A stretch of 13,119 nucleotides of DNA from Acetivibrio sp964466645 (GCA_964466645.1 CAYXPB010000143.1:1-13119), one strand, 5' to 3'; shown: positions 1 to 6,397, numbered from the stretch's first letter. The notes: generated by a model not told the origin, from the sequence alone. Numbers and translations are program-made.

Positions 1-112
1 TACTGTTAGGACTGCAAATAGCTGACACTAATTTTATATCTTCTTGTTCCAATAAAAATTTTGCTATTTCCTTACCTGTTTTTCCTAGTCCAGAAATACA
101 TACTCTAATCAT
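1..112 (-). CDS. DapB-like dihydrodipicolinate reductase family protein, N-terminal fragment
   Basis: Only the first 37 codons lie in the window; the gene runs off the left edge. It starts with ATG at 112, preceded by a strong GGAGG eight bases upstream. The peptide begins MIRVCISGLGKTGKEIAKFL, a first beta strand followed by a GxGxxG dinucleotide-binding loop. A second strand follows, ending in LVSAICSPNS, which resembles the 'LVAA..RPGS' region of DapB. DapB reduces dihydrodipicolinate with NAD(P)H in lysine and diaminopimelate synthesis in the cytoplasm. The gene sits behind a c-di-AMP riboswitch and its terminator, so transcription is probably attenuated when c-di-AMP is high. With so little sequence, another Rossmann-fold dehydrogenase of the same superfamily remains possible. 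Confidence 0.55.
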   Translation of the reverse strand, partial: MIRVCISGLGKTGKEIAKFLLEQEDIKLVSAICSPNS

Positions 113-234
113 TCAATTACCTCCATATTCGTAGATTTTATTGTAGAATCAAGCTTATTAACCCACACTTGATTTTGTTTGCAAAGTAAATTTCATCGAT
201 CATGTTCTGGAACAAACCTATATAAGCAGACATC

Positions 235-267
235 AAAAAACGCTACAGATATCACACCGTAGCGTCG
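235..267 (-). terminator. Intrinsic terminator of the c-di-AMP riboswitch
   Basis: On the minus strand a perfect seven-base-pair stem (ACGCTAC / GTAGCGT, 240-265) is followed at once by a run of T. Its 5' arm (259-267) is also nearly complementary, with one bulge, to 314-323, the 3' strand of the riboswitch P1 helix. The two pairings exclude each other: P1 closed leaves the terminator free to form, P1 open allows an antiterminator. This predicts an OFF switch for the DapB-like gene. Confidence 0.8.
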
Positions 268-313
268 AAATTTAAAGGTACAATTAAATAAAAATTAATT
301 GCCTTATTTCTTT

Positions 314-428
314 CAACGCTTACGAAATTAGCTGACGGATTCGGGTTGAAAGTTAACCCTACCAAGTATAACTTGGACTCACCCCAATAATGGTTCTCCC
401 GCTCCATATTAATGGATTCAGCGTGGTA
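314..428 (-). promoter_or_regulatory. c-di-AMP riboswitch (ydaO/yuaA class)
   Basis: The minus strand carries the recognisable conserved blocks of the ydaO/yuaA aptamer in order: GCGGGAGAACC, GGGGTGA, GGTAGGG, then CCCGAATCCGTCAGCTAA and a closing TTCGTAAGCG. The outer P1 helix pairs ACGCT (420-424) with AGCGT (316-320). This class binds cyclic di-AMP with high affinity and usually lowers expression of genes for cell wall turnover, osmolyte handling and ion transport. Here it lies between the GGDEF gene terminator and the DapB-like gene. Class assignment rests on remembered consensus blocks; a covariance search would settle it. Confidence 0.9.
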
Positions 429-466
429 TCTTAATTATCTTTTATTAACATGTATTCTTATTAAAT

Positions 467-510
467 ATAAAAGGGGCACGAAACTTATATACAATATAAG
501 CTCCTACCCC
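467..510 (-). terminator. Intrinsic terminator of the GGDEF gene
   Basis: Minus-strand hairpin with an outer GGGG/CCCC clamp (507-510 with 473-476) and an inner CTTATAT/ATATAAG stem around a TGT loop, followed by TTTTATATTT. It lies about 60 bases past the GGDEF stop codon and just upstream of the riboswitch. It should therefore separate the two transcription units. Confidence 0.75.
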
Positions 511-568
511 AGAAGCTACAACAATTTGACCAAAGAATATCATCTAACCGGATTTTTTTGAATTTTAG

Positions 569-1189
569 TTACTTACTATACTTCTTAAATAAGTCATCTA
601 AAGCCTCTCTTAATAAAAACGCCTCAGTCTTCTCTGTCTCCTTTGATAATCCGGATAGTCTGTCAACCTGTGTCTTTGTAAAGTAACTGGATTTCAACAC
701 CATGCTTTCTGCTTCAGATAAACACACTCTGTTTTTACCTAGCTTTTTTGCTCTAAACATCGCACTATCAGCTACTCTAAAAAGCTCTACTGCATTCTTC
801 GCATCTCTGGGGTAACTGGCTATTCCACAGCTTATAGTTATATATACGTTTTCTGCTTCGTTTTTATCACTAAATCTAAAAGTATTATCCGAAAGATAGC
901 GTCGAATTTCTTCCATTTCCATAAAGCTTCTTTCAGACCCCTTATTTACAAGTAAAAGATTAAACTCATCGCCGTGCATTGTCATCAAGTCATTTCCCAA
1001 TAAGTTTTGATTAAAAACAGAAACCAATTTCTTAATAACTTCGTCACCAATGTTACAACCATATATTTTATTAATGTTTTCAAAGCTGTCAATGTCAGCT
1101 ACTGCAATACTGAAAGGGCCATCTCCATTAGTTATCAACTCGTGGACTTTTCCCATAAATTCTTCTTTGCTAATTAAATCGTTATACAT
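569..1189 (-). CDS. GGDEF-domain protein with a possible ribbon-helix-helix C-terminus
   Basis: A 206-residue soluble protein with no membrane segment and no PAS or REC domain. Residues 1-155 form a GGDEF domain: DIDSFENINKIYG and GDE around residue 48 for metal and nucleotide binding, the signature at 72-76 reading HGDEF, CGIASYP at 121-127, and ADSAMFRAKKLGKNRV near the end. Diguanylate cyclases make c-di-GMP from two GTP. The first signature Gly is His, so activity is uncertain, although the Asp and Glu are intact. The place where an inhibitory RxxD site would sit reads LLGN, so no I-site is seen. Residues about 163-206 (KSSYFTKTQVDRLSGLS, then a REALDDLFKKY helix) resemble a CopG-type ribbon-helix-helix. 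ATG start chosen for AAAGGG just upstream and the promoter 24 bases beyond. Confidence 0.88.
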   Translation of the reverse strand: MYNDLISKEEFMGKVHELITNGDGPFSIAVADIDSFENINKIYGCNIGDEVIKKLVSVFNQNLLGNDLMTMHGDEFNLLLVNKGSERSFMEMEEIRRYLSDNTFRFSDKNEAENVYITISCGIASYPRDAKNAVELFRVADSAMFRAKKLGKNRVCLSEAESMVLKSSYFTKTQVDRLSGLSKETEKTEAFLLREALDDLFKKYSK

Positions 1190-1212
1190 ATGCCCTTTCC
1201 CCCGTGTAAAGT

Positions 1213-1241
1213 ACTATATCAAATTTATATATATATGTCAA
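1213..1241 (-). promoter_or_regulatory. Sigma-A promoter of the GGDEF gene
   Basis: TTGACA (1236-1241) and TATAGT (1213-1218) on the minus strand are separated by exactly 17 bases. The predicted transcript starts near 1206 and leaves a leader of under 20 bases. No clear terminator is visible after the oxaloacetate decarboxylase operon, so some read-through from it is also possible. Confidence 0.8.
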
Positions 1242-1297
1242 TATAGTTATGTAAAAATCATATATTTCGATGATATTCTACATATTTTTTGAGCTCA

Positions 1298-2428
1298 TTA
1301 GCCGAATAATGCGAGTAAAATTCCTGCTGCAACGGCTGAACCTATTACACCTGCAACATTAGGGCCCATTGCATGCATAAGAAGATAATTCGATGGATTT
1401 GCCTTTTGTCCTTCAACCTGCGAAACTCTTGCAGCCATAGGCACAGCAGATACTCCCGCCGATCCTATAAGAGGATTTATTTTCCCACCGGATATCCAAC
1501 ACATAATCTTTCCTAAAATTAGCCCGCCTAAAGTACTAAACATAAAAGCTGTTAAGCCAAGTGCTACAATTTTAAGTGTTTCTGGTGTTAAAAAGTTTTC
1601 TGCTACAGCCTTTGAACCCACTGTTAAGCCTAAAAAGATAGTTACTATGTTAATTAAAGCATTTTGTGCTGTATTTGAAAGCCTCTCTACTACCCCCGAC
1701 TCTTTGAACAAATTGCCCAGCATCAACATTCCTAATAGTGGCGCTACAGATGGAAGTAATAAGATACAAAATATCGAAACAGCAATAGGAAAGCATAATT
1801 TCTCCAATTTCGATACTTCTCTAATCTGTTCCATTTTGACTTCTCTTTCCTTTTTTGTCGTCATTAATCTCATAAGAGGAGGCTGTATCAAAGGTATTAG
1901 TGCCATGTAAGAATATGCCGCTATAGCTATAGCAGGCAAAAGCTCAGGGGCCAGCCTAGTTGTGAGATAAATTGCAGTCGGACCATCTGCACCGCCTATT
2001 ATACCTATAGATGCTGCTTCATTTGGTAAAAAACCCAACGCAGTTGCTATAATAAATGCAATAAATATACCAAACTGTGCAGCGGCTCCTAAAAAGAGTC
2101 CTGACGGTCTTGCAATTAGCGGACCAAAGTCTGTCATTGCACCAATTCCTAAAAAGATAAGAGAAGGATATATTCCTAATTCAACTCCCTGATAAAGATA
2201 ATAAAGTAATCCTCCAGGGCGGTCAGAAGGTTCATCCATAAGTCCTGTTAGAGGTAAATTTACAAGCAACATTCCAAAGGCAATTGGTAATAATAACATT
2301 GGCTCAAACTTTTTTGCAATAGCAAGGTATATAAGCACACACGCTACTGCAATCATTAATACTTGCTGCCAGGTAATCGCTGCAAAACCGGAAGTATTCC
2401 ATACAGTCTGCAATGCTTCTATAATCAT
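1298..2428 (-). CDS. oadB: Oxaloacetate decarboxylase beta subunit, Na+-translocating membrane carboxybiotin decarboxylase
   Basis: A 376-residue, strongly hydrophobic protein with about ten membrane segments, typical in length for OadB/GcdB/MmdB. It decarboxylates carboxybiotin on the carrier subunit and couples this to export of Na+. Family hallmarks visible are SIGIIGGADGPTAIYLTTRL near residues 140-160, holding the conserved Asp (D203 of Klebsiella OadB) tied to Na+ and decarboxylation, and a C-terminal HAMGPNVAGVIGSAVAAG segment. It is the last gene of the operon, 13 bases after the biotin carrier stop, with GAGGTGA before its ATG. Beta subunits of glutaconyl-CoA and methylmalonyl-CoA decarboxylases are close relatives; the carboxyltransferase upstream makes oxaloacetate the likely substrate. 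Confidence 0.93.
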   Translation of the reverse strand: MIIEALQTVWNTSGFAAITWQQVLMIAVACVLIYLAIAKKFEPMLLLPIAFGMLLVNLPLTGLMDEPSDRPGGLLYYLYQGVELGIYPSLIFLGIGAMTDFGPLIARPSGLFLGAAAQFGIFIAFIIATALGFLPNEAASIGIIGGADGPTAIYLTTRLAPELLPAIAIAAYSYMALIPLIQPPLMRLMTTKKEREVKMEQIREVSKLEKLCFPIAVSIFCILLLPSVAPLLGMLMLGNLFKESGVVERLSNTAQNALINIVTIFLGLTVGSKAVAENFLTPETLKIVALGLTAFMFSTLGGLILGKIMCWISGGKINPLIGSAGVSAVPMAARVSQVEGQKANPSNYLLMHAMGPNVAGVIGSAVAAGILLALFG

Positions 2429-2441
2429 TTAGCTCACCTCA

Positions 2442-2846
2442 CTATTGTATTACGGCAAGAACATCACCTGTAGAAACAGTTGCTCCCTTGCCGACTAATA
2501 TTTGTACAACCACACCTTCAATAGGTGCTGTAATTTCATTTTCCATTTTCATAGCCTCAAGGATGACAAGTACATCTCCCTTTTTAACTTTTTGTCCGTT
2601 ATTTACTTTTACATTTAATATACTTCCCGGCATTGGAGCTTTAACAGTTTCACCACCTGAAATAACTGGGCCAGCTGCCGGTGCTGTTGCAACAGATGCA
2701 GAAACTGGAACAGCTGCCGGTGTCGGTGCTTGAGAAACAATAGGAGTATTTACAATTGCAGATTCTGTAGTCTTAACAACACTTGCCTGACCTTTTTCCA
2801 CTTCTACTTCATAACTTTTATCGTTAATTGTAACAATATATCTCAT
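2442..2846 (-). CDS. Biotin carrier (biotinyl domain) subunit of the decarboxylase
   Basis: A 134-residue protein in three parts: a small N-terminal segment (1-25, MRYIVTINDKSYEVEVEKG), an Ala/Pro/Val-rich flexible linker (about 28-65), and a biotinyl domain (66-134). The biotinylation motif EAMKM occupies 97-101, with Lys100 the predicted biotin attachment site. The swinging arm moves CO2 from the carboxyltransferase to the membrane beta subunit. In Klebsiella-type enzymes this domain is fused to the C-terminus of OadA; here it is a separate gene, as in many Firmicutes. GGAGG stands eight bases before the ATG. A role in a different biotin enzyme is unlikely given the operon. Confidence 0.92.
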   Translation of the reverse strand: MRYIVTINDKSYEVEVEKGQASVVKTTESAIVNTPIVSQAPTPAAVPVSASVATAPAAGPVISGGETVKAPMPGSILNVKVNNGQKVKKGDVLVILEAMKMENEITAPIEGVVVQILVGKGATVSTGDVLAVIQ

Positions 2847-2906
2847 TTATAAAACCTCCATTACCCATTAAATTATTAAAGTACAGCTAAAGAAATAAAG
2901 GAAATA

Positions 2907-3239
2907 TTATTTTTCAATAGCTCTTATTGATTTAAAACACAACTCCGATAGAGGTATCTTTGATTCATCACTTACAATTGCCATAATCATTGCAGCTGTT
3001 TTTTCATCCACATTGAAAAGCTTTAATTGACCTGATGAAAATGCCACAGTTTCATTATTTTCAATAGTACTTAGAACTTTTGCATCTTCATTGTTAATAA
3101 CAGGAGTGTCACTCTTTTTGTTTTCTATCTTTTGAAGTATTACTGATAATAATTTTATTAATGCAAATATAGAGGAAAGGACAAAAAACACTAAAGCTAT
3201 ACTAAAAAGAGAAACTCCTAAACTTTCTATTATAGACAT
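2907..3239 (-). CDS. OadG-like gamma subunit, single-pass membrane anchor
   Basis: A 110-residue protein with one N-terminal membrane helix (about residues 9-31, SLFSIALVFFVLSSIFALIKLL), a variable charged stretch, and a C-terminal segment KTAAMIMAIVSDESKIPLSEL typical of small OadG/MmdC-type proteins. In the family this subunit anchors the carboxyltransferase to the beta subunit and aids assembly. A GTG start at 3248 is possible, but the AAAGG/GGAG sequence lies over it and is better placed for the ATG at 3239. The gene follows the carboxyltransferase stop by 12 bases and precedes the biotin carrier by about 60. Confidence 0.85.
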   Translation of the reverse strand: MSIIESLGVSLFSIALVFFVLSSIFALIKLLSVILQKIENKKSDTPVINNEDAKVLSTIENNETVAFSSGQLKLFNVDEKTAAMIMAIVSDESKIPLSELCFKSIRAIEK

Positions 3240-3251
3240 ACGCTCCACCCT

Positions 3252-4628
3252 TTACTTTTGAATTATTGAATATGAAACCTTTGTAGCCGTTCTCTCTTCT
3301 CGTTCTTTAAAAAACTTCTCAGCAATCTGAGGAAATGCGATATATGAAAGAATATCCTTTTCGCTTTTAGTTATATTTTTTAGTTGTTCTTTTACTTTAT
3401 CAAATTCCGGTTTAAGAGTATCAGCAAACCTTGTGGTAATAGGCATTTCATCACCTAATACATTCTTTACTAAGTCAGGATCTATTTCTCCAGGAGCTCT
3501 GCCATATTCACCTCTTAGATAGGCTTTTATTTCTTTAGAAACATTCTTATACCTTTCACCAGAAAGTACATTCGCAGCCGCTTGTACACCAACCATTTGA
3601 CTCATTGGAGTAACTAATGGAGGGTAGCCTAAATCTTTTCTGACCCTTGGAGTCTCTTCTAGAACTTCATCGAGTTTATCAATGGCATTTTGCGCTTTCA
3701 ACTGTGCTATGAGGTTTGAAAGCATTCCTCCCGGCACCTGATATACAAGAGCATCTGTTTCAGTCCCCATAACAAAGGCATCCATAAGGCCTGACTCTAT
3801 ATACTTTGCTTTAATCGGCTTAAAATAGTCATTGATAGCTTTTAAATCCTTATCCTTTAAGCCTGTTTGATAACCAAGTTGTTTTAAAGCATAATCCATT
3901 GTTTCAGTTGAAGGTTGAGAAGTTCCGCCAGAGAAAGATGATATGGCACAATCGATACCATCACAACCGGCCTCTATTGCTTTAAGGTACGTAATAGGTC
4001 CTAAGCCTGTTGTGGAATGGGTGTGTAAAAACACCGGAAGCTTTACCGATTCCTTAAGGGTTTTCACGAGCTCATACGCTTCCTTAGGCCCCATGATGCC
4101 TGCCATATCTTTAATACATATTGAGGCAACCCCCATACTTTCCAACTCTTTAACCATATTTGCGTATTTATCCAAATTATGAATCGGGCTGGTCGTATAA
4201 CATATACATCCTTGCGCGTGAGCTTTTTGCTTTATTGTTTCGTCAACAGCTACCTTTATATTTCTGAAATCATTTAGAGCATCAAATATTCTAAAAATTG
4301 TTATTCCACTGTCTACTGAATGAGAAACAAACTTTTTTACCACGTCATCAGGATAATGCTTATAGCCTAAAATATTCTGACCTCTAAGCAGCATTTGCAG
4401 TGGTGTTTTTTTTACTTTCTCCTTAATTTTTTTTAGTCTTTCCCATGGATCTTCATTGAGATATCTAAGACATGAATCAAAGGTAGCACCTCCCCAGCAC
4501 TCGAGGGAGTAATAACCAACATTGTCGAGATTCTCCAAGATACCTTCAAAATCTGAGAAAGGCATTCTTGTAGCAACAAGAGATTGGTTTGCATCTCTTA
4601 AAACTGTTTCTGTAATGTTAATTCTCAT
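3252..4628 (-). CDS. oadA: Oxaloacetate decarboxylase alpha subunit (carboxyltransferase; also annotated pyruvate carboxylase subunit B)
   Basis: A 458-residue carboxyltransferase of the OadA/PycB/transcarboxylase-5S family. Seen directly: the LRDANQS motif with metal-ligand Asp12, ECWGGATFD at 44-51, YTTSPIH at 144-150, ICIKDMAGI with the catalytic Lys173, and LHTHSTTG with metal ligands His202 and His204. The C-terminal conserved carboxylase region follows, but there is no biotinyl domain, which is supplied by the separate gene downstream. It transfers the carboxyl group of oxaloacetate to biotin, releasing pyruvate. It is first in the operon, has AAGGAGATG before the ATG and lies behind a structured leader. 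A pyruvate carboxylase partner role is conceivable, but the adjacent OadB and OadG argue for the Na+ pump. Confidence 0.93.
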   Translation of the reverse strand: MRINITETVLRDANQSLVATRMPFSDFEGILENLDNVGYYSLECWGGATFDSCLRYLNEDPWERLKKIKEKVKKTPLQMLLRGQNILGYKHYPDDVVKKFVSHSVDSGITIFRIFDALNDFRNIKVAVDETIKQKAHAQGCICYTTSPIHNLDKYANMVKELESMGVASICIKDMAGIMGPKEAYELVKTLKESVKLPVFLHTHSTTGLGPITYLKAIEAGCDGIDCAISSFSGGTSQPSTETMDYALKQLGYQTGLKDKDLKAINDYFKPIKAKYIESGLMDAFVMGTETDALVYQVPGGMLSNLIAQLKAQNAIDKLDEVLEETPRVRKDLGYPPLVTPMSQMVGVQAAANVLSGERYKNVSKEIKAYLRGEYGRAPGEIDPDLVKNVLGDEMPITTRFADTLKPEFDKVKEQLKNITKSEKDILSYIAFPQIAEKFFKEREERTATKVSYSIIQK

Positions 4629-4684
4629 AAATACAACATCTCCTTATACAGTTTTTTTAGAAACTCTTTTTTCATTTATACATT

Positions 4685-4728
4685 AAAAAAGGCAGGACCA
4701 ACTCGTAAATAACGAGCTTCCCACCCTG
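4685..4728 (-). terminator. Leader terminator upstream of oadA
   Basis: On the minus strand AGCTCGT pairs with ACGAGTT around a UAUUU loop, and CAGGG (4724-4728) pairs with TCCTG (4693-4697) across an internal loop. CC and six T follow. It lies about 55 bases before the oadA start, so it would stop transcription before the operon. Its 5' arm overlaps the 3' arm of the alternative 16-bp helix described for the leader. Confidence 0.65.
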
Positions 4729-4792
4729 GAAGTTCCAAATTTCTTGAAAGCGGGTAGAAAACTCGCTCAACCGAAAAGGAATCTATATAACT
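4691..4792 (-). promoter_or_regulatory. Structured leader of the oxaloacetate decarboxylase operon, candidate riboswitch of unassigned class
   Basis: The transcript predicted from the promoter at 4799-4827 begins with about 100 nt that can fold in two exclusive ways. In one, 4752-4767 pairs with 4711-4726 over 16 consecutive base pairs including G-U pairs, enclosing a 25-nt loop rich in purines and U. In the other, the same 3' strand joins the terminator hairpin ending in six T. Such a switchable antiterminator/terminator pair ahead of a metabolic operon is typical of riboswitches or protein-bound attenuators. I do not recognise the consensus. Na+ is an attractive ligand given the enzyme, but that is inference only. 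Confidence 0.6.
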
Positions 4793-4798
4793 TCGTCC

Positions 4799-4827
4799 AG
4801 TATATCATTATTTTATATGATTTTCAA
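4799..4827 (-). promoter_or_regulatory. Sigma-A promoter of the oxaloacetate decarboxylase operon
   Basis: TTGAAA (4822-4827) and TATACT (4799-4804) on the minus strand are separated by 17 bases. The predicted start near 4792 gives a leader of about 160 nt before oadA and coincides with the beginning of the structured region. Confidence 0.78.
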
Positions 4828-4916
4828 GAAACAATAAAATGAAACTGCAATTATTTTTTGAACAAACTTAACTCTTTCCTCCTAAACCTCGCAAAGGTAT
4901 GGTCTTTATCTAAAAA

Positions 4917-5051
4917 TCACATCACTTTACGAGGTGAAAATTGTTGTTTCAGCAGATGTCTCTGCAGGGCCAGTCCTGTTGCCAATAATACAAATAGCAC
5001 TGAAATAATTGCCAATAAAATAATATGTTTCTTATCCTCGGATAAATCCAT
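4917..5051 (-). CDS. Small single-pass membrane protein, 44 residues, function unknown
   Basis: A short open frame starts with ATG at 5051 and ends with TGA at 4917-4919. AAAGGAG is ideally placed nine bases before the start. The product begins MDLSEDKKHIILLAIISVLF. A charged N-terminus of eight residues is followed by one membrane helix (about residues 9-29) and a basic tail (RHLLKQQFSPRKV). The charge pattern suggests either an N-out or a dual topology; this cannot be decided by eye. It lies upstream of the oxaloacetate decarboxylase promoter on the same strand and divergent from the recombinase gene. No family is recognised. The good RBS, the coherent helix and the lack of rare stretches favour a real gene over chance. 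Confidence 0.62.
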   Translation of the reverse strand: MDLSEDKKHIILLAIISVLFVLLATGLALQRHLLKQQFSPRKVM

Positions 5052-5250
5052 TAGCTCTATCTCCTTTAAATTGAGAATTCATGATGCAAATTCTTTTGTT
5101 CACTCAATATAATATTCTTAAATATAGATAAAAGTGTGATTTGCTTTTCATTAAGTAACTTAAGGTGATTCCAAAAGAGCAACTGGTCAATTGCCATTTT
5201 TTAAAATTTGTAAACACATTTATTTCTAGTCTTTAAAGTATCAATAAAGC

Positions 5251-5279
5251 TTGTAAATGCTGTTTTTTAGTTGTATCAT
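5251..5279 (+). promoter_or_regulatory. Candidate promoter of the tyrosine recombinase gene
   Basis: TTGTAA (5251-5256) and TATCAT (5274-5279) lie 17 bases apart on the plus strand. They predict a start near 5286, inside the inverted repeat that precedes the gene. The elements are imperfect and the region is AT-rich. Confidence 0.5.
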
Positions 5280-5308
5280 AATAGTATCAAATTATCAAAA
5301 TACTATTA
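5279..5308 (+). repeat. Inverted repeat upstream of the recombinase gene
   Basis: A perfect nine-base inverted repeat, TAATAGTAT (5279-5287) and ATACTATTA (5300-5308), with a 12-base spacer ends just before the GAGG of the recombinase RBS. TATCA recurs nearby: once at 5239, twice between 5274 and 5290, and as TTATCAA at 5293. It could be an operator or an RNA hairpin near the 5' end of the transcript. Confidence 0.5.
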
Positions 5309-5329
5309 TATATTGAGGTTGTCACACTA

Positions 5330-6328
5330 ATGAAAAATATGTCGGATTATGAAATGCCAATTATTTTAAGAGATTTCTTAAGCTATATTCAGACAATCAA
5401 AGGAAAATCGATCAACACTGTTAAAGTTTACTTTTATGACTTGAGAGTGTTTTTAAGATTTCTAAAAGTACACCGGAACTTAGTCGATAAGCAAATAGAG
5501 TTTGAAAAGATAGATATCTGTGACGTAGATATAGAATTGATCAAAACAATAACGCTAAGCGATTTATATGCTTTTATGTCCTATGTCAGTAATAACCGTG
5601 ACAATACTGCATATGCACGTGCAAGGAAGGTTGCAAGTTTAAAATCCTTCTTTAATTATCTTTTTACTAAAGCTAAGCTTATTAGTGTTAACCCTGCAAA
5701 CGAACTTGAATCACCCAAAATCCTTAAACGCCTTCCTAGGTATTTAAACGTTGAAGAAAGTAAACAACTGTTATCGTCAGTGGACGTCGGAACATATTCG
5801 GAACGGGATTTTGCAATGTTAACTTTGTTTTTAAACTGTGGTATGCGACTATCCGAATTAGTGGGAATTAATATAAACAACATAAAAGATAACACTCTTA
5901 CGGTTATTGGAAAAGGAGGCAAAGAAAGAAGTATTCCTCTTAACACTGCCTGTGTAGATGCTATAGAGGCTTATATGAAGGTTCGCCCTGTAAATGGGGT
6001 AAAAGATAAAAATGCTCTTTTCATAAGCGGCAGGAAACAACGTATTAGTAAGGAATCGGTCCAAAAGATTGTAAAAAAATATATAAAACAAGCTGGTCTT
6101 GACACCCAACGTTATTCAACACATAAATTAAGACATACCGCTGCAACTCTGATGTATAGATACGGCAAAGTTGATATAAGAGCATTACAAGAGCTTTTAG
6201 GCCACGAGAGCATTTCAACTACAGAAATCTATACACATTTAGATAAGGAACAATTAAAGGATGCTGTCGATAAGAATCCACTCTCTGGATACAACAGAAA
6301 TAAAGAAAAACATAAAAGCGGAGAATAG
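5330..6328 (+). CDS. Tyrosine recombinase, XerC/XerD-like
   Basis: A 332-residue phage-integrase-family protein with an N-terminal SAM-like core-binding domain (about 10-115) and a C-terminal catalytic domain (about 135-310). All catalytic residues are visible: Arg173 (NCGMRLSE), Lys195 (GKGGKER), His265 and Arg268 (THKLRH), His292 (LLGHES) and the nucleophile Tyr301 (EIYTHL). It cuts and rejoins DNA through a 3'-phosphotyrosine bond. The size and lack of an N-terminal arm-binding domain resemble Xer-type enzymes, about 30 residues longer than XerD. No phage genes, repeats or att-like sites are seen nearby, so it is probably a resident chromosomal recombinase, though not provably the one resolving chromosome dimers. 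ATG start follows GAGG at 11 bases. Confidence 0.92.
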   Translation: MKNMSDYEMPIILRDFLSYIQTIKGKSINTVKVYFYDLRVFLRFLKVHRNLVDKQIEFEKIDICDVDIELIKTITLSDLYAFMSYVSNNRDNTAYARARKVASLKSFFNYLFTKAKLISVNPANELESPKILKRLPRYLNVEESKQLLSSVDVGTYSERDFAMLTLFLNCGMRLSELVGININNIKDNTLTVIGKGGKERSIPLNTACVDAIEAYMKVRPVNGVKDKNALFISGRKQRISKESVQKIVKKYIKQAGLDTQRYSTHKLRHTAATLMYRYGKVDIRALQELLGHESISTTEIYTHLDKEQLKDAVDKNPLSGYNRNKEKHKSGE

Positions 6329-6333
6329 ATTAG

Positions 6334-6372
6334 GCCATTTCAAAAAATGTAAATCAGGTTTTTTGAAATGGC
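6334..6372. terminator. Strong hairpin between convergent genes, likely bidirectional terminator
   Basis: GCCATTTCAAAAAA (6334-6347) and TTTTTTGAAATGGC (6359-6372) form a perfect 14-bp stem with an 11-base loop. It starts five bases after the recombinase stop and lies about 25 bases past the end of the convergent 87-residue gene. The A and T runs lie inside the stem rather than after it, so it is not a textbook terminator. Its position between two converging stops nevertheless favours that role. Confidence 0.7.
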
Positions 6373-6397
6373 GATTGTAAATTTATTTTGGTATCCC

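Noticed and set aside
4685..4728. T-box antiterminator suggested by GGGTGG in the oadA leader
   Set aside because: There is no stem I, specifier loop or GGGTGGNACCGCG motif, and the controlled operon is not an amino-acid or tRNA-synthetase gene.
4858..5112. Plus-strand open frame of 84 codons
   Set aside because: It is the antisense shadow of the 44-residue membrane protein gene, which has a proper ribosome binding site on the other strand.
5330..6328. The recombinase as the integrase of a prophage or integrative element
   Set aside because: It lacks an arm-binding domain. No phage, conjugation or tRNA-attachment features are seen on either side, and its composition matches the neighbours.
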